Notes under the pieces: model-generated
The model's input: only the letters and a program-made list of their open reading frames with translations
Database searches by the model: none
Told to the model about the DNA's origin: nothing
NCBI GenBank assembly: GCA_030248215.1
Contig: JASANG010000155.1
Coordinates: 62,001-126,000 of the forward strand
Direction of reading: 5' to 3'
Source: Enoplolaimus lenunculus
Taxonomy: Eukaryota; Nematoda; Enoplea; Enoplida; Thoracostomopsidae
Length of the DNA stretch: 64,000 bases
Program-made: the position numbers and the translations under genes
In this document: piece by piece, positions 12,301 through 24,300 of the stretch
Layout of the letters: the number at the start of each line of letters is the position of its first letter
How positions within the stretch are numbered: position 1 is the first letter of the stretch

Positions 12301-15300
12301 TCTTGAAAAATGAATAAGTGGCCCTGGTTCGAATCAGATGCACATATCTAAATAAAACCTCAAAGGCTAGGATTGATCCGCCGTTCTGTTAAACGGTCCA
12401 TGACCAAATAAGGCAAATTTCTTCAGGACCATAGAATCCCAGGAATAAAACCAAAGGATCAAATCCTACCTAGGACCAAGTGTCGCTAAGTCTAACTTGG
12501 AGAAAAAGTTGTAAGCACACGGTTTTACTAAAATCCACTGAGAAAAAACTAATTGTTGCTGGTGTGGTCTACCTTCACTCACTCGGGGGTTTGCTAGAGC
12601 TTAGAGCATAGGCAGGCTTAGGCGTACGACGATATCGGGATTTTGTGACTCTCAAAACCTGATATCACGCCGGGGGACCGTCATCCTCTCGGCAAGTAGC
12701 TTATTTTGGCCGATCCACGGCCTCAAACACCCGTGAGAGTATCATCTCGGATTCGTCCGCAGGGATACTCGTTCATCGTACTCGTAACAATATTGTCAAA
12801 ATTTGTTTTTCAAGCTTTTAGAAGTATTGGCGTAAAACCTTGCGAACTGCTCCAGAATTACAATTAAATTCGCATCTACTGTAGTGACCCGAATAAGGGG
12901 GGGTAATAATAGGGGGACTGCATTTTGAGTCCCAATCAATAAGAGTCCGTATCCCTAATAAGAGTCCGTAAGCGGATAGAGCGTAAACCTTAATTAGAGT
13001 CCATAATGTCAATATATCAAATATCCCTAATTGCAGTGCATAAATGACTTCAGGACCAAATAATTTGAGTTCGAAACTTTAAAGCGTACTTAAATTTTGA
13101 AAGTACATTCCTGAATATAACATTGCATGGTCCATGTATAGAAGAGGGCCGGATCGTTTTCCGGAGAGGCTATAATAGCGTCAGTTTTAGCTTCAAACTA
13201 ATTTTATGCTTAGGCTTAGGCTTATGCTTAGCCTTAGGCTTAGGCTTAGGCTTCGAAATATGATTATACTACTGTTCTGGCCCTGTTCTATACATGGGCT
13301 CATTGCATTATCGCTCAAGCTATTGGCACAAGACAAATAAACGTTTAATTCAACGGATAGTTGTAGTACCAGATATATCATTAACGAAGGGTGGCGGAGC
13401 GTGGGTTAAAAATAAATAACAGTCCGCAACGAATAACAGGCAGGACTATTCTACTTTCTGTCAATGAGCTATGGACGCCAATGCTGAGGGGAGTGGAGGG
13501 TCAATTACCCTTACTTTTTGAGTTTAAACTTGGTATGCGTCAAGGGGCGCCCTTTAACCGAGTGAAACTAAAACCGCCGAAGTTTGAAAATGTATACCTG
13601 AGATAACATAACATAACTGTCATATGGAATATCATATTATTATACTTAAATTTGAAAGTTGATTTTTTATGTTTAGAAATAAATTTTGGGAATACTTCCT
13701 TCCGAAACAGATACCTAGGTGCTCGTTCTTACTACTTCGTCTTCTCTTAATTAAATAGTGCACGGCAATTTATTGTCCTGCATAAATATCATGCGATGTT
13801 TGCTATAGCATTCTGAAATATTATACAATATTCGCATAAATGCCTTGCAGTATTATTTTAGATATGGATAATTGCGTACGATTATCACTTGAGTACACTA
13901 GATGGGGTGGGGTCATTTAACTTTTTTAACCCTTTCTCACATTGAGTTGCCTGTAGGCAACTCAGCGCAGTGTATATACGTTAAATAGTATATATCGCAC
14001 TAGTACTAAATCACCACAAGACGTGAGAGCCCCCTCGGGCTCGAGCGTCAAGCTCCTATAGCTGAGTGGTGATGGTATACGCCTCCCACTCCAGTCACTG
14101 GAGTTCGAATCCTAGCATAAAAGTAGGTCTCAGGGGAAATAGAAAATATTCATGTGAGAAAGGTTAAAAGTTGCTACATCTCGTTTTATTAATCAGTTTA
14201 GCGAAGTACGGATACACCGACCGAGGCGATATCCTGAGACAATAAGAATTAATTAAAAAAAATTATATTAAGTTTTTTGCTCACATTTTCTCTGGTAAAC
14301 TTTTTTAAACTGGTTGTTAAAGTGCTCCTAATGTTCCCATATAAATAATATGTTTTGTGTATTATAGTTCATTTTATGTGCACCTGTAAAGTGTAGAAAC
14401 AAGGGACATCAAGCAATTTATTTACATGTTGTCTCTTTGAGCAATGAAACACACTGGTTTCATTGAATTACAATGGGATCCTATAGGTTAAATATATGTT
14501 TTTTGTTGATGTTTTAGTCTCGTAACTTTAAAATTAATGTCCACTCAAACATTTCACTACTCGTGATTAGTTGACTTTTGTTAAATGTGTAACTTTTTAT
14601 ATTTGTTATTGGAACAAATTCCAACGGATTCTAATCTTACAATTCCAAAAAAATCAGTATGAACTGTAAACAGCATTCGGTTGCACCTAACATGGAGTCC
14701 AAGAAGCTACTTTACTTTGCAAAAAAATTGAAAGCTATTTCCGCAATGAAAGTTCTGTGAAACTACAGCTAAAATAATAGAAACTTGATGTCATGCCTGA
14801 ACATATATAACGGTTTCCAGATTTCCAAATTTTAAGAATCTAGGTATAACTTCTCATCACTAGTGTTGGCACAACAAAAAAGTTATCTTCCTTTCTCTGT
14901 TGATCTATGTAAGTCTTGCGACCGTGCAAAGATGCTAAATATGTTTCTGTATAATATATCATAGCTTGCTTGTGAACGCCAGTTTATTTTTTCGCACTTT
15001 GAATTCTGCAACCCTGTGAAATAAATGCTGATTTTTTTAAAAAAGAAATGCATGATATTAATATCAAAATTGGTTAAAGCCCCTTGTTTTTACACTTTAC
15101 AGGTTAAGCATAAAATGAAATATAATGTACAAAACATATCCTTTTCCATGACCCGATTAGGGACGCCTTAATAACTAGTAGATATGTCATTCAGAATGCA
15201 AGCAAAACAATAATGCAACCGAAACTAAACGGATTCAACACGGAACTAGAGATTTCAAGAATGCATACACATATTTGCTTATGGTTTAAAAAAGAAGTAG

Positions 15301-18300
15301 AAAAAATTGTATTTTAAAGCTGGGTTTTGGCGGTGCAGTGATTAAAGCCAAAATCACATTCTTTCTGTTAGCGTATTTTAGTAAAGAACAGAGGAAGTAA
15401 TGCTCTTGAATGACGCAAAGTTGCGAATATGTTTTTGCTTTGCATTTCACAGGTTTCTCGTGGCCGTCGCTTAAACTTTTTAGAGCCAAAAACGTTTAGC
15501 TTGATAACTGAAAACATGCATTTCTCCAAAAATTTGCTTCAAAACTTTCAGGCTTCGACGATAAAACTACGGTAGTAAAGTATATCAGTTTAATAGCTCT
15601 ACACTATGATTTTAAGATTCAATACATTAACACAATCTATATACATTGCTCTACAGATGTCAAGCAATAATTAAGTTCTGTAGGCAGTTAAGCGAACGCA
15701 AGGGAAGATGTGTGATACCTGTTAAGCAGACCTTCTGTTTTTTACTGATAATTTGGATTATTTAGACGCATTTAATTTGTCTGAACTAAATTGTATTTAC
15801 TACAGCTATAAAATAAAACCAACCGAAATAGTTATTGAAACACTACAAACAATTTTAAAAATAATACATCTTTGGTAAACATATTATAAGAGACAGTATC
15901 GTGTCTATGTGATAACTATAAATTCTTGTATACTGCAAAAAGGTGGGTCAAATTGATTCCCTTCCAAATAGGCTTTTCTGGACTACAAAAACTCAGTCAA
16001 ATTCGACTCACTGATTCGCACGTTTGACTGTGGTAGAGTCTCTCTTTTGACTCAGTTTATGTAGTCCCGAAAAGCCGATTTCGGAGAGAGTCAATATGAC
16101 TCACTACATTTTGCAATGTAGCGTTCAATGTTTAGCCTCGCATTAATGTCAACCTTTAAGAAACTTTGTGTAGTATATATCAGTTTAGAATAATGCAATG
16201 CAAAAATTATATTAAGGTCGATCTCAATGGTGAACCCGTACCAGAAGGCGTCATACGTTTACCAAAGCCAGTTGAGGCTCAAGATGGTGATCAATACTTT
16301 TCTTTGCCTGTAGAAGTGCGGCCGGTGTTTGCAGATTATCAACTTGAGGTATTAGTTGTTTTTCATAGCATCTTACACTTTTACAACGACAACCGTGACG
16401 ACAGAATACTCTAGCTTAGTAGTATATAGGGGACAGGATACCGCCGGAGCAAGAGCGTGGATTGAGGATTACAGTAACCCATTTTTGGAGCTACAGTAAC
16501 CCAAATTTAATTGTTTGATTTATTTTCTAAAATTTTTTTGTGGACTGGGAAGTAAGTACAGTAACCCTAATTTAATTGGTTGTTTTTTTAATTTTTTGTG
16601 AACGGGGGGGGGTAAATACAGTAACCTTAAATTTGATTGGCTGTTTTATTTGAAATGTGACTGAGTATACTTTGTAAAGAAACCCTCTTCTGATTGCATG
16701 GTTTGCTATTACTGTAAAATGTTTAATTGACTGGTGTTGAAGTACAGTAATCGAATTTTGGTTGGGTGTTAATCTAAACAGTATTAAGTATTTCTATAAA
16801 TGCTATTGGATAGGTACGTGTGTTGGTACTTTAAACTATTAGTTCCAGTCCAAGTACAATAGGCGTAATTTAGATGATGCTAACTTAATACTAGATTAGT
16901 GTCAATTCTACCTAAACTAAGTCTTAGGAGATGTTTGTATTTAAGAACAACACTGTGACTAAACTATTTTGAACGTTTATAAACATTATAGTACACAGAG
17001 TGCAATACTTAAAAAATTTTTTGTAAATTGTGATTAATCCCTGATCCACGTTAGGTGGAGTGCCTATATGCTATTTGGGCGGTGAAATAAAATTGAGTTT
17101 AAATTTTAAATTACACACGCGGCAAATTTGAAAAAGATTATTATGATAATCTTATTATTAATGAATTGAAATTTAAGAGGTGCAGAATTATAGCATAAGT
17201 TTGTGATAAGCGATCATTAATCAATGAGATAGAAACGTTAGATAAGACTGGGCGGTGGTACCAAAATAGTCCAAAACTTGGGTCAAATTTAAATGTAACG
17301 GCAAATAAACAGAGCAAAATTCAAATTTCAAAATTTGTTTGTAGCCCCTCAAACATTAAGATAAACTATTTCACAGTATTTTAAAGCATGATAAAATCTA
17401 GAAATGTGATAAATTGAAGCAATGCAATTATATAATTAATTATTTTGATCTAGGCGATTTGGTTGTGGTGAGAGGGCGAGGTACAGGACAAAGAAAAATT
17501 AAATAATTTCTGTGGAAGCTGGAATTTGATTATGTGTGGCCCATATCAAGTATGAACATCAGGGAACTGGTAGACTGTGGACTTCAATACTGAAAGCTTA
17601 CACCTAGGTTTATCTTTAAACTTAGGACTGGTATTAAGTTTAGGCATATATTTAGGCTTAGGCTTGTTTTAGGTTTAGGGTTAGGTTTAAGTTACGCTTA
17701 GGTTAAAACTTAGGACTAGGATTAGGTTTATGTTTAAACTTAGGATTAGGTTTAGTTTTAGTCTCTGGTTTAGGCTTAGGCTTGCTTTAGGCTCAGGCTT
17801 AGGCTTAAGTTAGGCTTCGGTTTAAATTAGGACTAGTATTAGGTTTATACTTAGGCTTACGTTTAGGTTTGTCTTAGGCTCAGGTTTAGGCTTAAAACTT
17901 AGGACTAGGATTAGGTTTATACTTAAACTTAGGATTAGGTTTAGTTTTAGTCTCTGGTTTAGGCTTAGGCTTGCTTTAAGCTCAGGCTTAGGCTTAAGTT
18001 AGGCTTCGGTTTAAAATTAGGACTAGTATTAGGTTTATACTTAGGTTTACGTTTAGGTTTGTCTTAGGCTTGGGCTTGCTTTAGGCTTAGGCTTAGGCTT
18101 AAGTTAGGCTTACGTTTAAACTTAGGACCAGTATTAGGTTTTTACTCAGGCTTAGGTTTAGGTTTAGTCGTAGGTTTAGGCTTGCTTTAGGCTCAGGATT
18201 AGGCTTAAGTTAGGCTTAGGTTTAACTTAGGACTAGGATTAGGTTTATACTTAGACTTAGGATTATGTTTAATTTTAGGCCCAGGTTTAGGCTTAGACTT

Positions 18301-21300
18301 GCTTTAGGCTTAGGTTTAGACTTAGGCTTATTTTAGAGTCAGGTTTAGACTTGGGTTTATTTTATGCTCAGGTTTATGTTTAGGTTTGTTTTAGGTTTAG
18401 GTTTAGGCTTATCTTAGTACGCATTGCCTTGTAGACCACAATGTTTTGTGCTGTATATTATTTAACAAATCAATAAAATGGCTAAAATTAAGCAAATACT
18501 CAAGTTCAATGGTAAAAACGAGAAATATCGTGCGGATTTCATGGTATTTTATTAAATAAGAAGCATTGGGCTAATCTAAGAGCAAAACCCGTGATTATAT
18601 ATGTACGAATCAAGATATTATAAGCAACCGGGTAATCGTATGACTTGATATGGGAAATAGAATGAACTGCATCATGTACGCATACCGATTTTATTATCAG
18701 TAATCAGCAGTCTCATGAGCAAAAGTTTGGATTGTCCATCTATTCAAATGCATTGATATTTACGTAAGCAAAAGTGTGGATTCCGTAATGAACAACAGTA
18801 ATTAGCAGTCTCAAGAGTAAAAGTGTTAATTATCCATGTATACAAATTTCATTGAGTCTTATGTGAGGAAAAGTGTGGATCCTGTAATGATCAACAGCAA
18901 TTTGCTGACTCTGGAGCAAAAGTGTGGATTGTGCATTTAAACTTATTTCATAAAGTTTTATATGAGCAAAAGTGTGGATTCTGTAATGGTCAACAATATT
19001 TGAGTCTCAGGAAAAAAGTGTGGATTATGCATATATGGTACAAGGTTGAAGGAACTCGACAATCTTGTCACTACGTCTTTTAATAAACAAATAATAGTGC
19101 ATATATATCAGAGATCAAAAAGAAATGTCTAAATCTGAGTAAGAGTAAAACAGAATTACGCATTTCTACTCATATCAAGGTATCCGTAGCAACTGGGTGT
19201 GCAGCGACATGGTCTAGTTGCTGTATATTGTGAGCCAAAGTGGAGATTATGCGAAGATCAGCTGTTAAATATACGGTCTGGTTTGGTAAAAACAAGAAAA
19301 ATCGATAGGGAAGTGAAAACAAAAGTCAGTGTCAGGAATGTATCAATTTATAATAGTAACGTCACATACATGGCTGGTTCTCGTATTAGTTTAGTACAGA
19401 TACCGGTATATCGAACCTGAATGCAACAATAGCTGTATGAATATATTTTGTTACTTTTTAGCTAGTTGGCGGTTTGGGCATATTTAATGTTTGTCGGGTT
19501 TTAAATTAATACATTGTTTTTATAAATTCAATTATTTTCTATATAATTTTCTTTTTCTAGACATGATGTAGGTATAAAAACTATCCACATTCCACTTTCG
19601 AAAAAAATTTCATTTGGTCTCAGCATAGAATCTGTTCAAATAAATTAGTCTTTGTTACGTGCAAAAAAATCAGTTCATTTCAAACTAACATATCCGTTTG
19701 TATAAGATAACCTAAACTTGACTCAATACTATTCAATATACCTTGTTAAGTCTATTCTACTGGCAGCAATTGCATGGTTTGATACCTGTTTCAGCTGTAG
19801 ATCTGAATCAAACTAAATAAGTACACTACAAGTAATGGCTATGTACTGGAATTCGCCGGTAAAAAAAGAACCAGCCGATACAACGACACCTAAACGCGAA
19901 AATGAGTTAGAAGTAAGTCACAATTAAGCATGGATTATAAAATCGGGCTGCAAAAGATATGTAAGTAGTAATGCAAAAAAAAGAAATCTAAGTCAAATAA
20001 TTAGCAAGTATCTGAATTGATCACTTAGAGAAGCTAGAGATCATTTTTGTCGCTAATCGACTCAGAATCTAGGCCAGTGTAGGAATATGTCGTTTGAAAG
20101 TTGTCATAAGTAATATCCCTTCTCCGTCAATAAAGAGAAACTAAAAGTCAATCCTGCTTAAGAGTAATTGGTTGTGTCAGTCAACGTATTCTCCAAACGG
20201 ATATTGATTACTTGAAATAGGCTAGCATCATTCGAGTGTGAGTCACTTGGCTATCTTTCAGGAGAAATAAACTCCAAATTATAAGAGGTCTAGGAATAAA
20301 AAGCTATTGTATGATGGCAGTAAAAATTTAAAATATTGGTGCTATAAATAGGATTTGGAAACGCAAGATCCAATTGACACAGAGGGAGCGGTATTGAGCA
20401 AATTCAATGATGACAATTCAACGGAGCCTTTCAATGATTATGACCAAGATGACCGCCAGCTCTATGACTTGGATGTAAGTATTCAGTCAGATTTTTCAAA
20501 TGAGATGCAGAAACATCGCTCTAAAGCACAGCTGTAAACAGTGTCTCAACCATGTTCTAAAATAAACAGTATAAAATATAGCTTACTGCTTTGGTAGCAT
20601 TTTTTGAGGTTGAAGTAGAGTAATATGTAACAAGACTTTGTATCCCTGCATTTTATGCAACACAGTATTGTGTAATTTAAGCTTACGCGAGATCAAGCTC
20701 AACCGGCGCTCAATCGAACAATGTCAGTTCCGCACAATGGTGATTCTACTCCTCGTCGACGGCTAGTAAGTTTTCAAACATTTTGCTTTATTGATTTAGA
20801 CTTATGCGATTATTGTATCAGAACTAATAACGTGGTAGTTAGCATGCTCTGTAAAAAATCATAATTCTTGAATATGGATAGATGCCTCATATTGTACTTG
20901 TAGAGTTTCAATCGCGGATACTGTACTCCAATGAATCGTGGTGTTGTTAATGAAGGCGTCGGTGATCACAGATCTCCACGGCGCAAGCGGACTGCAAGTG
21001 GCGTTATTCAGAATGGAGAGAAAAATGTAATAATCTAAGACAGTTGGTAATACTACTGAGAACTGATACCATAGTGTGGCATCAAATATATGCAAGCTGC
21101 CGAAAAACAAAGAATATTGTAAGCGCATTAACATTTAATTATTGATTGATCAGAAAATATCTCGTATTGAAACATGCAGCAACCACTTCATGTTTTCATT
21201 TTACAGTGTAACAAAGTTGTATCGTGTTTACATTTCCGTAAAGTATCGTTTTAGGTTGCGGAACCGGTCAGAGTTGGTGCCGGTGTATCAACTGATCAAT

Positions 21301-24300
21301 CGTTTGTACCAGAAAGCAACCGACCTGAGACCTTGAATCAGCGGCGCCACAGTTCAGTGGACGAGATGGATCGCATTTGGTGAGATTATTAATTTGTACA
21401 TCATTTCAGGCAGAAATAAAGGGTCCGAATTTATGCATCATCCAGGTTATATCGGTCATTAGCGTTATGAGGTGTTAATTTTGAATAAGCACCCAGTAAA
21501 GTACAAACTGAATCCGAAAATTGTAAAAATTCGTTCAAAATACTGTTCATAACGTTGAACTAACTTTAATTTCTATAAAATTAAATGCAGAACATGTATG
21601 AATCGCATATCGATTTAGCAATCTGAATTGCAGGCACAAGGCACATGTTGTGAATTTGAAACCCCGCAATCTGATCGATTTCCATTCCGAGTCCATTTCA
21701 ATTTTGCCGAATCCCATTCCGAATCCGAACCTTGACTTTTAAAAATCCTTTGATTTAGATAAATGTATTGTCCAAAACTATAACTGCATCCGTTTGACAT
21801 GTCCGCTTTGGCATATCTAACCTTGTGCAAGCAATAGAAACATGGGCTTGTTTCCTGACTAATAGATTGGGCTGTTTCAAAATCGAATTCGAATCCGATT
21901 GCTAACCTTCAATATTTGCTGAACGTGAAACGGAATCCGAACTTTTGTTCTCACCCTGGCGCACAGTTGAACTGATGATGCACTTGACGTTGTAACATTA
22001 AAAATAACAGAAATTATAAATATCCAATCAAAAAACACATTAGCTTTACGACGATTCATGGAAGTTAGATGAAAAATAGCCATTCGAAACTGAAAGCAAA
22101 AAATACCCGAGTATGCGCCACTCAGTGTCCGAAATGCTTCACACCTAACGGATCGACAGTGTTCAAGTGTTTTTGACATTTTGTCATATACGTTTCTAAG
22201 GACCACACCATTTACATATTACGTTGTAGTAGTGGTGCACTGAGAAATTAGAATTGGGCGAGTCGTATATACGTCCGCGCCTAGAACACTAGCAATGATA
22301 GGTTTCGGATATTATGGTCAACAAATTCACGTTTTACCTAGTTCACAGACTTCTAATCACGAAACTGTGACGTGTGTCACTGATTGAAACTAGCCGCGCT
22401 CACGGTATTCTTTTTTCGGTATTAGATTCCAAGTCATGTTTATAAATATGATTTTAAAATTTACGGGTGAGCCCCGATTAATCGGCACCGGCATCAGCAT
22501 CGATAATAATCGGCACTTTTCGTGAGTATAGGCATCGGCATCGACACTGCAAAAACATTGCCGATTCTTAGTCGATATATCAATTTTCATTTCTGGGCGC
22601 ACAATAGTGTGTGGTCAAGAAAACCGTTCCCTCTTTTGCGTTTGTGTTTGAACAAATTAATTGAAATGAACCGTTCCCATACAATTCTAATCGTTTATGT
22701 TGGTTAGGGTTTAAGCCTTCATATAATAACGTAATGTAGTATTCTATCTGTTTATTAAACATGGTGTACTAAAGTTGGAATTGGCATCGGCATCGGCAAA
22801 TTTTTAACATAAAGATCGGCATCGGTATCGGTATCGGCAAAAATTTTGGTATCGACACATCCCTAATAATAACGTAAAGTAGTGTCCTATCTGTTTATTA
22901 AGCATGGTTTAATACAGTTGGAATAGGCATCGGCATCGGCAAAAATTGCAAAATAATGATCGGCATCGGTATCGGCATCGGCAAAATTTTAAAATAAGAA
23001 TCGGCATCGGCATAATCTTGAGCCGCAAGCTCTTACAGCTGAGCGGTGATGGTAAGGTAAACGGCTCGTGCCGCCCACTCACAGTGGGTAGTATATGACA
23101 ATATTGTTACGGCTGCGATCAACGGGTACCTCTGCGGACGAATCCGAGTGGTATCCCTCACGGGTGTCCTTGGCCGTGGATCTACCTTATAAGCCTACGT
23201 GTCCAGAGGATGATGGTCCCCCTGGCGTGATATCGGGTTTTGAGAGTCACAAAATTCCGATATCGTCTTACGCTTGAGCCCTTGACGATACGCACTTAGC
23301 AGGGAAGTAATTCGCACTCGTAACAATCAGAGTTAGGCCGAGTTTATCAAACGGGTCGCCTGTTAAAATTTCTCTTAATAATTCCAAGGCGCGGGTTTCT
23401 GGATGAGCGTGGTCTTTGGTTGCTGTTCTAAGGATGGCTGGTATCACGGGTGATCCAAAGGCGATCCTGAAGAATTTTAAAGCATACGGTCAAAGACCCT
23501 TATAAAGAAAAGGCGGATCGATCCAAGCCTTTAGGTTTAATTGATCTTATCCTCCAGTTCAGACCAAGGCTGGCGAAAGTTATAGCTTTAACCTAGTAGC
23601 TTGATGCTTTGGAAATCCACGCAAAATTTTTTAAAAGCCATGGCTCAAGGCCAGGATGTTCGAAATGGCGCTCTAGATGCAATAATTATACTCAGGTAAA
23701 GTTTTGATTTATTATAGCGGCACATAGTACGTATGATATGAGAAACATGGTTATACCTTAATTAGGATATGCCTCAGATTATCGAAAGTTGAACGTTGAC
23801 TTGAGTTGAGTTAGTTTGCGCCGAGCGCTGATAGCAAGAATAACTTTGAATAATTAAACGTAATTGCTAAAAGTACAAAAATTCATAAATCCTCTGCTTC
23901 CAGAAATTGGCAAGTTTAAACGTGTACCTGTAGCGACCTGAACGTGGACTTACCACCTTACCGCTAGGATATCGGGCCTTAGAATGCTGAGCGTTTTAGG
24001 TCGGCGCGATTGCTGAGATTATAAGCTACCGAGCCCCAATGTGTCTGGGCGACGTGGGTTGAAGAATTCTTAAGTCAAAAAGACACCCTTGATTGGCATG
24101 CGCATTTGGGGGGATCCCTCCGAGGGGCGTAGCACGAAGGGCTCGGTAGGATAGTGACTTAAGTTGCGGTCTGAAATACCACACATGCGTACCATGGACC
24201 CTTGAGAAGTATACTTGGGGTCCTAAGACTATTCTTTTGTCCGAAGCACTGGCTAAGCATGTCTCCGATCGCGTCTGATACACAACAAAGTCTCGTTTAA

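Noticed and set aside
14046-14130. Functional tRNA-Gly gene
   Set aside because: A and B boxes are present, but the acceptor stem does not pair and the sequence sits inside a repeat with inverted ends.
18690-19030. CRISPR-like array
   Set aside because: The units are continuous tandem repeats with no constant repeat and unique spacer pattern, in an animal genome.
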